A stretch of 64,000 nucleotides of DNA from JBAZOY01 sp041648505 (GTDB lineage Bacteria > Desulfobacterota > Syntrophia > Syntrophales > CG2-30-49-12). The notes under the pieces were generated by a model, which searched no databases, was not told where the DNA came from, and worked only from the letters and a program-made list of their open reading frames with translations. Below are positions 1-9,093 of this stretch, piece by piece (the stretch's first letter is position 1; each line of letters begins with the position of its first letter). The stretch lies in assembly GCA_041648505.1 (NCBI GenBank), contig JBAZOY010000005.1:1-64000 (forward strand). The letters are read 5' to 3'. Made by a program: the position numbers and the translations under genes.

Positions 1-2
1 CT

Positions 3-272
3 GCCTTAGGCAGTGAAACGAGGACAACCAAAGTAAGATTCACCATTGCCAACCCTGGAGAAAAAATTAAACCCAATATGTACACCGACGTGGAGATAAA
101 GATTTCTCTTGGCTCCAAGCTATCTATCCACGACCAGCGCCGCATCATTGCCGAACTGGATGCCCTGCAATTAGAAGTGAACATGCTCAAAAGTTTACAA
201 TCCGGGACCGCTGCTGAACTTGATGCCCTCCTGCCCGCCATCCTCGACCGTGCCTTCAAAGGAGAACTGTGA
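3..272 (+). pseudogene. Chimeric fragment: CusB-type adaptor segment fused in frame to HsdS C-terminus
   Basis: The frame is open from base 3, so the 5' end lies outside the window. Codons up to about base 126 read like the beta-barrel part of an RND periplasmic adaptor (TRTTKVRFTIANPGEKIKP, then MYTDVEI). From about base 132 the frame reads like the extreme C-terminus of a type I restriction specificity subunit (DQRRIIAELDALQ, ending LLPAILDRAFKGEL). The two families are unrelated, so this is a recombination or deletion joint rather than a working gene. Neither half is complete: the adaptor lacks its C-terminal domain and HsdS lacks both target-recognition domains. A misassembly could give the same picture. 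The HsdS tail fits the defence genes that follow. Confidence 0.6.
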
Positions 273-301
273 CTTCAAAATAATCAATAAGAGATTTCAA
301 T

Positions 302-1756
302 GTGAAAATTAGCCAACTCGCATCCAAAAATAACCTTCAATTAGCTTGGAGGCGAATCACTACGGGCGGAAATAATCAATATAAACGTTTTTTCCGCCAG
401 CTCTATTATACTTACGAAGTTGCTCTTCGTGACAACTTAGATGACCTTCGTCAGCGCCTCATAGGAGGTACGTTTGAGCCCCGGGAGCCAGAACGTATTT
501 ATTTGCCAAAGAAATCCGGTCTCCATAGGCCGATAAGCCTTCTTCATATCGAAGACCAAATTGTTCTACAAGCATTCGCCAACCTTGCTGCAAAACGCCT
601 ACACAAGAAAAGAGCACCACTGCAATTTAAGATTATTTTCAGCAACATCCTCCAGAAGGATAACAGCATTTTCTTCTTCAAGCACTGGCAGGAGACGTAC
701 GCGGCATTCCAAAGAAAGATTAAGAAAGACTACGAGGCCGGCCTGAGGTGGGTCGCAGACTTTGATTTAGCCGCATTTTACGACACCATATCTCATGAAT
801 TACTTTTAAAAACAATTTACCCAAGAACATGGACAAGCGATGACTGTAAATTGATTTGCCGTTGTTTACGTACATGGAGTTCGGAGAGGTCTGCATCATC
901 CCACGAGCACGGCATTCCACAAGGGCCAATTGCATCGGATTTTTTGGCTGAGTGTTTCTTGTTACCGGTCGACCTTGCTCTTCAGCGTTATGATGGTTAC
1001 ACAAGGTATGTCGACGACATGCGACTGCTTGGTCGTACCCGAGACGAAGTGCGCGCAGCGGTAATTCAGCTCGAACGCCTTTGTTGGCGACGTGGTCTCA
1101 TTCCACAGTCCGGTAAGTTCGCGATCAATAGAGCACACAGCATTCAGGACGCTATGGGTATGTTGCCCAGCATCGCCGATCCCCAGCACACAGATGGTTT
1201 AACCAGTATGCCGCGTGATAGAGCCCGGCGGTTGTTTCGTTCCTCTATAGAGGGTAAACCATACAAAGTTAAGGACAAGACGCGGTTGAGATATGTGCTT
1301 TTTCGCTCAGAGCCGGACCCAAAACTGCTGAACTATGTGTTGCGACTAATACCCAACCATCCCGAACATGTGGATGCATTCTTTAGCTATATTGGCGATT
1401 TCGACTTTCGAAAACCTATTCTCCGGTTGTGCCTCGACATTATTAAAAATAATCCCTATCCCTATGTTCGAGGGGAGGCATGGCATGTCCTGGCACGTTA
1501 TCTTCAGGTACAAGGTGCTCTTAATGAGGTAAACATAGAAGAACTTAAGAAAAGGGCCATCGAAATAGCAAGGTCAAGATACGATGAGTACTTTATGGAA
1601 AAGTGGGGTGCCTGTCATTTCCTTACTGTATTAGAGAAGATCGATGGCCGCAGATTTAGCAGATTTTTGAATTATCAATCACCATTATTACAAGCGTTGT
1701 TGGCGCCTGTTCTTCCTGACGCAGCATTTACATCTGGCGAAGCCGCAGGCAGATAA
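302..1756 (+). CDS. AbiA-like / DRT-type reverse transcriptase (RT plus helical repeat domain)
   Basis: Likely RNA-directed DNA polymerase of the abortive-infection/DRT class, expected to act in phage defence. Visible RT motifs are the block-A segment DFDLAAFYDTI (about residues 155-165), HGIPQGPIASDF (block B) and the catalytic YVDD at residues 236-239. Residues about 290-470 are helical and repeat-like, as in the alpha-repeat domain of Abi-group RTs. The start is GTG at 302; the overlapping ATG at 300 is followed at once by a stop. It ends at TAA 1754-1756, but the next ORF continues in another frame without an ATG and carries a HEPN-like motif. The original protein was therefore probably RT-repeat-HEPN of about 700 residues, similar in plan to AbiA. 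No maturase domain or group II intron RNA is seen. The exact RT clade cannot be set by eye. Confidence 0.8.
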   Translation: MKISQLASKNNLQLAWRRITTGGNNQYKRFFRQLYYTYEVALRDNLDDLRQRLIGGTFEPREPERIYLPKKSGLHRPISLLHIEDQIVLQAFANLAAKRLHKKRAPLQFKIIFSNILQKDNSIFFFKHWQETYAAFQRKIKKDYEAGLRWVADFDLAAFYDTISHELLLKTIYPRTWTSDDCKLICRCLRTWSSERSASSHEHGIPQGPIASDFLAECFLLPVDLALQRYDGYTRYVDDMRLLGRTRDEVRAAVIQLERLCWRRGLIPQSGKFAINRAHSIQDAMGMLPSIADPQHTDGLTSMPRDRARRLFRSSIEGKPYKVKDKTRLRYVLFRSEPDPKLLNYVLRLIPNHPEHVDAFFSYIGDFDFRKPILRLCLDIIKNNPYPYVRGEAWHVLARYLQVQGALNEVNIEELKKRAIEIARSRYDEYFMEKWGACHFLTVLEKIDGRRFSRFLNYQSPLLQALLAPVLPDAAFTSGEAAGR

Positions 1757-1787
1757 ATATCTCCGCAGAACCGCTTTCGAACCGGGA

Positions 1788-2405
1788 TTGTCCATCTGTG
1801 GAAGGCTTCATAGCCTTGAGTTGAATCCACAATCGTTTGGGATCAACAATTCCGATCTTCCTTCACAAGTGCGCAATACTCTTTGTCAGCTCGGTGTGCT
1901 TCCATCTCGTGGAACACCAATTGATCCGATCTCTGAGATCCTTCGGGCAAAATATAACCTGGCTCCTTCAACATCTTGGCTTAATTTGCTTGGTAATGAA
2001 TACATACATGCACTTGGTCTATTAAAACAAGCTGAAGCAACGTTCAACAGCGGACCTTCGTTCTGGCTGATCAGTCAAAATTCATTTAATCATACTATAT
2101 TTCTTGCACTTCAGCGGCATTTTAGCACTATAGGTCACCCTGCGAAATGCACGACAATGGGAAGAAACAATCAACTCGTCGATTTCGGTGTGATGCTCGA
2201 CCCGAATGGCCCATTCTCGCAACAATGCCCAGTGGTAGCCGACTGCTTCAGGGAGACGAACGACAGGCGGAACCACTTGCCAGTATCGCATCCTTACGAA
2301 AAGAAGACGGCTGTGCGCTGTACATATTTGAAGGCACAGGAGCGAAACCGATTTGTTAACCGGCTCTCGGCAGCCTATCGGGCATTTATTGTCTTGATGC
2401 CATAA
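1788..2405 (+). CDS. HEPN-like C-terminal part of the reverse transcriptase, in a shifted frame
   Basis: The frame is open well upstream of the nominal TTG at 1788, to before 1683 and overlapping the RT end. It has no plausible ATG near its N-terminus, which argues for a frameshifted continuation of the RT rather than a separate gene. The diagnostic stretch is NDRRNHLPVSHPYEKKT. In it an Arg (codon 2268-2270) and a His (2289-2291) form an RX6H motif with Asn directly after the Arg, the signature of HEPN ribonucleases. A YLKAQERNRF segment follows, as in HEPN tails of defence proteins. In AbiA-like RTs the HEPN domain sits at this place in the same polypeptide. Whether the shift is a mutation, a sequencing error or recoding is open; I see no obvious slippery heptamer. 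Confidence 0.55.
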   Translation: MSICGRLHSLELNPQSFGINNSDLPSQVRNTLCQLGVLPSRGTPIDPISEILRAKYNLAPSTSWLNLLGNEYIHALGLLKQAEATFNSGPSFWLISQNSFNHTIFLALQRHFSTIGHPAKCTTMGRNNQLVDFGVMLDPNGPFSQQCPVVADCFRETNDRRNHLPVSHPYEKKTAVRCTYLKAQERNRFVNRLSAAYRAFIVLMP

Positions 2406-2530
2406 TGCAGATAAACTAAGTAGTCGGTTTTGTTCTTCGTCATTCGGATTGTTATATAAGGGGCTAAGATAGAAAAGACACGGATATCTACCCATGCAAG
2501 CAACCAAGTTTGTAATTTTGGAATAAATCT

Positions 2531-5500
2531 ATGAATGACGACCCTAATAATCCCGATATTCCCTTTTATCCCGGCGATTGGGTGATTGACCGAAACAATC
2601 CGGGGCAACCTGGCCAATACACGGGGAATTGGCGCAAGGCAGGTCCGCACGTTATGGTGCAGCTATCCTATCCGGGAGGCGGCGCCAGTTACCGTCCCTT
2701 GGCCTGCTTGGAGAAAATGACGCAAAATTCTGCCGCTTCCATAGAAGAACGATTGCGGGCAGGACATTTCGGGAAGCTGCGTGATCTTCAGCGGTTGATT
2801 ACCTATGAAAAGCTCAAGGGTACACTTCACGAGGTGATCTACTCGATGGAGGCGGCGCAAATCGATTTTTACCCCTACCAGTTCAAGCCTGTTCTCAAAT
2901 TCATCAACTCGCCTACCGAGCGGCTCATCATTGCTGACGAGGTGGGGCTGGGAAAGACCATCGAGTCCGCACTGATCTGGATGGAACTGCAGGCACGGCG
3001 TCAGGCGCAGAGACTGCTGGTAGTTTGCCCCAAGATACTGGCGGAGAAATGGCGCGAGGAACTCCGGAGCAAGTTTATCTTCGACGCACGTGTGGTTGAC
3101 TTTGCGGAGTTGGAGAAGGAGATCGCTGAACTCAAGAATACCGGTCCAAGCCATGCATTCGTCCTGATCGCCACCTACACAGGCCTACGCCCACCGAAGG
3201 CCGAACTGCGCCTGCTGGATGAGCCGCCAGACATTGAACCCCCCGGCGCCCCGAAAACCAGATTCCTTCGCGAACTGCACCACTGGCCCTTGGGTTATGA
3301 TCCCTTCGATCTGGTTATCTTTGACGAGGCTCACTACATGCGGAACCCGGCGACGACAACCTTTCATCTCGGCGAGGGGCTTGCCGCCAATGCCGGGGCG
3401 GTTCTGTGCGTTTCAGCCACGCCGGTCAACAACAGCAACACCGACCTGCACAGCTTGCTGCGCCTGACGGACGAAAGCTTTTTCGAGACACAGGGATTGT
3501 TTGAAGAACTGCTTGAAGCCAACCGGCCTGCGGTTCACGCCGTCAACGCACTGTCCCGCACCCCGGTGGACATGGCCTTGCTGGGGTCGGCAGTCGAAGG
3601 TATGGGTGCCAGCCGCTTCATCAGCCAATCGCCTTTGTTTAAGCAGTTCCTGGAGAAATTGGAGCAATTGGACCCTGGCGACAAGGCGCAGCTTGCCAAG
3701 TGTCATGACCTTGCGGAGAAGCTGAACCTACTGGGCGGTTATGTAAATCGTACGCGCCGGGTTCAGGTGAAGGAGAACCGCCCCCTACGTGACCCACTGG
3801 TTCTGCTCGTCGAGTATTGTCCGGAGGAGATGCAGCTTTACCGGGCCATCATCCAGATTGTCCGGCGCAGGTGCCGCTTGGACAGCCGGCCATTCCACGT
3901 CTTTCAAGTGATCGGGTTACAACTCCGGGCCGCAAGTTGTCTGCCGGCGCTCGCCCAGGAAATTCGAGATGGTCGATTCGGTGACCCCGCAGATCTTTTT
4001 GGCGAGGCAATGGGCGAGGAGGTGTTTGACGGGCTTTTCGACGAGGATCCCAGCGAGGAACTGGGCGAGACGGATATTGCCCGGCTGCTGTCCCATGATT
4101 TCGAAAAAAACGACAGCAAGTATCGTGAGCTGCGAAGGCTTCTGGTCGAGATATTGCCCGATGAAAAGGTGATCATCTTTGCATACTATAGACCGACACT
4201 CGCCTACCTGAGACGCCGCCTCATGGCGGACGGTATAAACGTAGCAGTGATTCACGGTGGCGTTCCGAACGATCAGCGGTGGGAGGAAATCGAACGATTC
4301 AGGGACCCACGGGGTCCGCGGGTACTCCTGTCTTCCGAGGTCGGTAGTGAGGGTATTGACCTGCAATTTTGCCGGGTCATGGCGAATTATGATCTGCCCT
4401 GGAATCCGATGCGTATCGAGCAGCGCATCGGCCGCATCGATCGTGTGGGCCAGCAGGCGAAGCGCCTCTCTATCGTCAATTTCAAGGTTCGGGACACCAT
4501 CGAGGAACGCCTTTACGACCGGCTGCACTCGAAGCTTGCACGTTTCGCAAATAGTTTGGGAGACCTGGAAGCCGTAATCGGAAAGGAAGTGCAGAACCTT
4601 ACGGTCGATCTGCTCAGCAACGAACTGACGGCAGAGGAAGAGAACAGGCGGATGGAGCAATCTGAACAAGTAATCGAAAATCAGTTGCTTCAGATTCAGG
4701 TGCTGGAGGAATCGGGCGATGCGCTCATTGCCTTGTCGGACTATGTGCAGAGCAAAATTGAGGAAGATAGGGAAAAGGGTCGCTATCTTCAACCCGACGA
4801 ACTGGAGAATTACCTGGCTGATTTCTTCGAGCGCGAATTTCAGGGTTGCGAGATCAACTATAATACGCCCTTCGACGGTTGCCTCCGGATATGGCTGACC
4901 CATGAGGCCAAATTTTCGCTATCCAACTTCATCCGGGACGACCGATCCCTGAGTGCACGTCCGCTTCGGCAAAGAGAGTTCAATATCACCTTCCGGCGTG
5001 AAGTGCTCCAACGCCTCCCGGCCAGCCAGAAGCGAATGGTCCATTTCACCAACCACATATCGCCATTGATCCGCTGGATCACTCAGATCAACCGGGAGAG
5101 GGCGCACAGTTTTTTCGACGTGTCTGCCCTCCTGATCACACATCCCGACCTGCCTCCGGGTGACTATTGCTACCGTATCGAGCGGTGGAAACTGCAGGGC
5201 CTTTCGGTTCGGGAAACACTCGCCTACGGGATCCGGTCGCTGATAGATGGAAGGAGTTACACAATGGACGAGTCAGAGACCATTGTCCAGTATCTCCTGC
5301 GCCGGGGTGGTGACTGGGATTATGTAGATTGCGACAGGACCGCTCTGCTCCCTGCCCATAAAGGGTTGGAGGCTGATCTGGCTGCGAGTTTCTCCTCTGC
5401 AGTTGAGGATTTCGAAGTGGTGAATGATACTTCATATCAGATCAAAGTCCAGCGAGTGCAGGGCTTTTTTGACCGGCGCATCGCTCAGCATGAACAGCGG

Positions 5501-5674
5501 ATTCGTACTTTACGCGAGACAGGAAAGGATCAAATGATCCCCGCGGCTGCGGGTCTTCTCCGGACGGCTGAAAAAAACAAGGAGCAGCGCCTTAACGAAT
5601 TGAAAGAAAAGGTGCAGCTTGACATGGAACAGGCGCAAGTGGCTGCGGGTGTCTTTCGCGTTACCGGTGCGTAA
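2531..5674 (+). CDS. SNF2/RapA-like superfamily 2 helicase, defence-associated
   Basis: A 1047-residue ATPase with a complete SF2 core. The Walker A region is ADEVGLGKTIES (about residue 135), motif II is FDEAHYMRN (about 265), motif III is SATPVNN, and the C-terminal RecA lobe carries SSEVGSEGIDLQ and QRIGRIDRVGQ (about 630). The layout matches the RapA/SNF2 group common in defence islands, including DISARM DrmD-like proteins, but no DISARM methylase or DrmB is present. The N-terminal ~90 residues and the long C-terminal helical part (from about 670) are not assigned. It translocates on nucleic acid by family; the target is unknown. The next gene, an Hsp70-like ATPase, begins 27 bp after its stop, so the two are probably co-transcribed and functionally linked. 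Confidence 0.85.
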   Translation: MNDDPNNPDIPFYPGDWVIDRNNPGQPGQYTGNWRKAGPHVMVQLSYPGGGASYRPLACLEKMTQNSAASIEERLRAGHFGKLRDLQRLITYEKLKGTLHEVIYSMEAAQIDFYPYQFKPVLKFINSPTERLIIADEVGLGKTIESALIWMELQARRQAQRLLVVCPKILAEKWREELRSKFIFDARVVDFAELEKEIAELKNTGPSHAFVLIATYTGLRPPKAELRLLDEPPDIEPPGAPKTRFLRELHHWPLGYDPFDLVIFDEAHYMRNPATTTFHLGEGLAANAGAVLCVSATPVNNSNTDLHSLLRLTDESFFETQGLFEELLEANRPAVHAVNALSRTPVDMALLGSAVEGMGASRFISQSPLFKQFLEKLEQLDPGDKAQLAKCHDLAEKLNLLGGYVNRTRRVQVKENRPLRDPLVLLVEYCPEEMQLYRAIIQIVRRRCRLDSRPFHVFQVIGLQLRAASCLPALAQEIRDGRFGDPADLFGEAMGEEVFDGLFDEDPSEELGETDIARLLSHDFEKNDSKYRELRRLLVEILPDEKVIIFAYYRPTLAYLRRRLMADGINVAVIHGGVPNDQRWEEIERFRDPRGPRVLLSSEVGSEGIDLQFCRVMANYDLPWNPMRIEQRIGRIDRVGQQAKRLSIVNFKVRDTIEERLYDRLHSKLARFANSLGDLEAVIGKEVQNLTVDLLSNELTAEEENRRMEQSEQVIENQLLQIQVLEESGDALIALSDYVQSKIEEDREKGRYLQPDELENYLADFFEREFQGCEINYNTPFDGCLRIWLTHEAKFSLSNFIRDDRSLSARPLRQREFNITFRREVLQRLPASQKRMVHFTNHISPLIRWITQINRERAHSFFDVSALLITHPDLPPGDYCYRIERWKLQGLSVRETLAYGIRSLIDGRSYTMDESETIVQYLLRRGGDWDYVDCDRTALLPAHKGLEADLAASFSSAVEDFEVVNDTSYQIKVQRVQGFFDRRIAQHEQRIRTLRETGKDQMIPAAAGLLRTAEKNKEQRLNELKEKVQLDMEQAQVAAGVFRVTGA

Positions 5675-5701
5675 CAAGTATAGCGGAGAGTGTGAGCCAT
5701 A

Positions 5702-7138
5702 ATGAAATTCTCGACATTGATCCAGAATCTCAAAAAGAAACTTTTTGGAAAAGAGCCTCGACAACCGGATACCCAGCCGATCCAGCCCTTTCCTTTGGCG
5801 AAAGATTCTGTCCCCGGAATTTCAGATTCGATCACTGTCCCTCCTACAACACGTCAGCCATATTTCATCCAGATCGGGTTTGATTTCGGCACCTCGTATT
5901 CCAAGTGCGTCTGCCGGGACATGATGACGGACAAGGCATGGGTGCATATTCCCAACAAATGTGCAGGGCAGGAGCTACCTTTCCTGATCCCCAGTGCCCT
6001 TCTCCTAAAAGACAGGAGAATCGGGGCGGTTGATAATCCCGAATATCACTATCCTGAAAATGGTCTATATCACCTGAAACATGCGCTGGTAAAAATAGCA
6101 CTGCGTCAGTGGGATGACCCTGTACTTGCTCCATATCGAAGCGCTGTTGGATCTGCGGAATCAGAAAAGTTACGCGGCTTTGTAGAAACCTGCGCGGTCT
6201 ATTTCCTGGCTGGCGCTCTCGGAGAGGTACGTGCGCAGATACGAAGGCGATTGCCGGAGTTCGGTTCTCTTCCAGAAGATTACATGGCCGTGAACCTTGC
6301 CGTGCCTGTAGCAGATGCCGAGCGGCAGGAAGTCAACGCATATTATCACCGGATTCTGTGCGAAGCATGGGGGCTCGCTGATAAGCTCGCTGGCCATCCT
6401 TCGATGCGTTTGAGCGAGTTGGAGTCTTTACGGAAGGAAAACCACGATGATTGGGTTCAGTCCGCGGGTGAATCCTGCTTCATCTATCCTGAAGTGAGTG
6501 CAAATGTGCAGGGTTTTGTTCGTTCCCGTGTTTCCAGCGAGGGTATCTACCTGTTTTCCGATACTGGAGCGAGTACGGTGGATCAAGGCATCTTCATTTT
6601 CATGAGGCGGAACGAAGGTGAGTACCTCACTTACCTCCACGGAACTGTGTTGCCATTGGGATCAAGCCAAATTGAGCACAAAGCTGCCATGAACTCCGGT
6701 AAAATGGATTGGCAATCTTTAGAAAAATGGCGAGAAATTAAGGAACAGGGAGGTTCCGCGCCTGAGTTAAGAAAAGCACGAGAGTGGATTGCAGAAAGAT
6801 TGATTCGAGGAACTGAAGCTACCCTCGCCTTTGCGAAGAACAAGTTGTTCGTCAAAGACCAACTAAACGACACCAGAGTCATTTTCGGAGGCGGCGGGCA
6901 TTGCGAATATCCTTACAAAGCTGCTGTGATGAGTCCATTTTCCGGACAATTGTTTCGCCAATCCATCAAGCCGGACGTGGTTGGACTTCCTTTACCCCAT
7001 GATCTGGAACTCAAGGACACCGAAACGCGATGGATACGCCGGCTTTCCGTGGCCTATGGTCTCTCATTTGAGAAAAGCGAACTTGCAGGTTTTACCTACC
7101 CCAAAGACGTTTCGACGCCAACACCTGACCAGATCTAG
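5702..7138 (+). CDS. Hsp70/actin-fold ATPase-like protein paired with the SNF2 helicase
   Basis: A 478-residue protein with an actin/Hsp70-type nucleotide-binding fold. The phosphate-1 loop is FDFGTSYSK (about residue 62), the phosphate-2 loop is SDTGASTVDQG, and the adenosine motif is FGGGGH. It lacks a recognisable Hsp70 substrate-binding beta domain and lid, so it is not a canonical DnaK. Residues 1-50 are low-complexity and probably unstructured. It starts with ATG at 5702, 27 bp after the helicase. Such Hsp70-like proteins next to SNF2 helicases occur in defence islands, but I know of no established mechanism for this pair. A role as a conformational switch or sensor for the helicase is speculation. 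Confidence 0.7.
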   Translation: MKFSTLIQNLKKKLFGKEPRQPDTQPIQPFPLAKDSVPGISDSITVPPTTRQPYFIQIGFDFGTSYSKCVCRDMMTDKAWVHIPNKCAGQELPFLIPSALLLKDRRIGAVDNPEYHYPENGLYHLKHALVKIALRQWDDPVLAPYRSAVGSAESEKLRGFVETCAVYFLAGALGEVRAQIRRRLPEFGSLPEDYMAVNLAVPVADAERQEVNAYYHRILCEAWGLADKLAGHPSMRLSELESLRKENHDDWVQSAGESCFIYPEVSANVQGFVRSRVSSEGIYLFSDTGASTVDQGIFIFMRRNEGEYLTYLHGTVLPLGSSQIEHKAAMNSGKMDWQSLEKWREIKEQGGSAPELRKAREWIAERLIRGTEATLAFAKNKLFVKDQLNDTRVIFGGGGHCEYPYKAAVMSPFSGQLFRQSIKPDVVGLPLPHDLELKDTETRWIRRLSVAYGLSFEKSELAGFTYPKDVSTPTPDQI

Positions 7139-7590
7139 CCCCGACGCAAAAAAATTCCTGACGCACCAAGCAAGGATGAATGTTGACCTTAGACTTGGTG
7201 TTGAATCGGCTGGCATAGCAGGATAAAAAGCACGTCATTGACTATCGCCCCCAATTTGTTGAAAAGATGGGTATCCTATGGTAATAATCATTATGTTTCT
7301 AAAACGAAATCTGTGGACTCGTAGGCGTTAATAACCAGCAAATTTCATTTTTTCTGCCATCGCGCTGGCGCATTGCGGGTAGAAAGTCGCTATACAAGCT
7401 CATCGGTCGCGAATCTCGACTTCAATAAATAATCGATAACCTCTCGGTAGAATCAGTGGCGTGGATAAGTAGGTGTACCCTATAAGCAGGGTAGGACTTG
7501 TTTTGACGGCATCTGTCAAGTAAGTAAAATATAGGTCAGGCTTAGCTTTTTAAATTCCCTTCCCAGCCAGTTGTTCCCATTTGAGAGGAG
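7139..7590. other. Non-coding stretch at the right edge of the defence island
   Basis: This 452-bp gap separates the + strand defence genes from the - strand core operon (convergent ends). I see no supported ORF, no tRNA, no clear attachment repeat and no convincing rho-independent terminator in it. It is the likely right boundary of the imported island, lying next to the 3' end of cysS. Confidence 0.4.
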
Positions 7591-9072
7591 TTATTCTATT
7601 TTCCAACTTGTGCCGGTCGGGCTGTCTTTGAGACTTACTCCTTTTTCAGTAAGGAGATTTCTGATCTCATCGGCTTTTCCCCAATCTTTGGCCGCTCTTG
7701 CTGCTCGTCTTTCTTCAATCAAATGTTCAATTTCTTCAACATCCAGGCCCAGCGTTTTAACCTTTTGCTCTTTGTCCTGTCGGAAATACTTGTCCGGTTC
7801 ATCCAGGAATAACCCTAATACCATGCCGATTTCTTCAAAATATTTTTCTGCGTTATGGAGTACGAAAAGTGACTCAGGGCAGATGGTAAACTGTTCATCT
7901 GCGATGTAACCATTGATGATCCTTACGGCATCAAAGATGTAACCAATAGCCCTTGCCGTGTTGAAATCATCATCCATAGCCTCAACAAATCTTCCGGGGA
8001 GTACGGCGAGCCTGTCGTATGCATCTTTATGTATCCCACGGAGTTTCTCAACAGATATCTGAGAATAATCTGTCTTGCTTTCCAGGATATCCTTGATTTT
8101 TTTCAGGGCGGTATAGAATCTTTCCATACCCAGCTTCGCCTCGTCGAGGGAATCATCTGAAAAGTCTATGGGACCTTTGTAATGGCTGGTGAGCATGAAA
8201 AGTCTCAATACCTCAGGCGGATAGTTTTTTAACATATCCTTTACAGTGAAGGTGTTGCCGATGGATTTCGACATCTTTTCACCTTTTATCCTGACAAAGC
8301 CATTGTGTATCCAGAAATTGGCCATGGGCTTGCCGGAAGCGCTTTCCGACTGGGCGATCTCGTTTTCATGATGGGGAAAGATCAGATCCTCACCCCCGCC
8401 ATGAATGTCAAAGGTATCTCCTAAAAATCTTTGACTCATGACGGAACATTCTATATGCCATCCCGGTCTGCCTCGTCCCCAGGGACTATCCCACCACGGT
8501 TCTCCTTCTTTGCTTGCCTTCCAGAGAGCAAAATCAAAGGGGTTTCTCTTACTCTCGTTCACCTCTACCCTGGCTCCGACCAGCAAATCTTTCAGGTCTC
8601 TGCCGGAAAGATTTCCATACTCTTTCCATTTTTCTACTGCGAAGTAGACATCACCGTCTGCTTCATAGGCCAGGTTCTTTTTTACAAGAATGTCGATATG
8701 ATTGATCATGCCATCAATATGTTCCGTGGCTCTGGGACTTATGGTAGGTCTTTCCACACCGAGAGCATCCATATCTTCATTATATGTCTCGATATATCTG
8801 TCTGCGATTGTAGCGATGTCAACGCCTTCAGAATTTGCCCTTTTGATGATCTTGTCATCCAGGTCGGTAAAATTTTTTACAAAGGTGACTTCATAACCAC
8901 GATATTGCAGGTATTTTCTAATGACATCAAAGACTATTGCTGAACGGGCATGGCCTGCATGGCAGACATCGTAGGCGGTAATGCCGCAGACGTAGATGCC
9001 GACCTTTCCTTCCCTCAGGGGCTTAAAAACCTCTTTTTTTCTTGTACGGGTATTGTGTATTTTTAAGGACAT
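7591..9072 (-). CDS. cysS: Cysteinyl-tRNA synthetase
   Basis: Charges tRNA-Cys with cysteine in the cytoplasm. The 493-residue length is normal for the family. The class I signature is present as HAGHARSAIVFD (the HIGH-type motif, about residue 40) and the second signature is EKMSKS. The zinc-ligand region is visible as YVCGITAYD near the N-terminus, WHIECSVMS in the middle and HGGGEDLIFPHHENE. The C-terminal helical anticodon-binding part is complete (RRAARAAKDWGKADEIR). It is the last gene of the - strand run folC-lptD-rplM-rpsI-argC-cysS, 21 bp downstream of argC. Confidence 0.97.
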   Translation of the reverse strand: MSLKIHNTRTRKKEVFKPLREGKVGIYVCGITAYDVCHAGHARSAIVFDVIRKYLQYRGYEVTFVKNFTDLDDKIIKRANSEGVDIATIADRYIETYNEDMDALGVERPTISPRATEHIDGMINHIDILVKKNLAYEADGDVYFAVEKWKEYGNLSGRDLKDLLVGARVEVNESKRNPFDFALWKASKEGEPWWDSPWGRGRPGWHIECSVMSQRFLGDTFDIHGGGEDLIFPHHENEIAQSESASGKPMANFWIHNGFVRIKGEKMSKSIGNTFTVKDMLKNYPPEVLRLFMLTSHYKGPIDFSDDSLDEAKLGMERFYTALKKIKDILESKTDYSQISVEKLRGIHKDAYDRLAVLPGRFVEAMDDDFNTARAIGYIFDAVRIINGYIADEQFTICPESLFVLHNAEKYFEEIGMVLGLFLDEPDKYFRQDKEQKVKTLGLDVEEIEHLIEERRAARAAKDWGKADEIRNLLTEKGVSLKDSPTGTSWKIE

Positions 9073-9093
9073 TGAACCCTCCGGTGGGGAGGT

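Noticed and set aside
302..1756. Group II intron maturase or retron RT
   Set aside because: No maturase/endonuclease domain, no intron RNA structure, and no msr/msd-like inverted repeats upstream; the helical repeats and HEPN-like tail fit Abi-type RTs better.
3917..4903. 328-codon - strand frame inside the SNF2 helicase gene
   Set aside because: It lies fully opposite a helicase with intact SF2 motifs, and its translation resembles no protein family.
2531..5674. DISARM or BREX system
   Set aside because: None of the partner genes (methylase, DrmA/B/C, PglX/PglZ, BrxC) is present; only the helicase type is similar.
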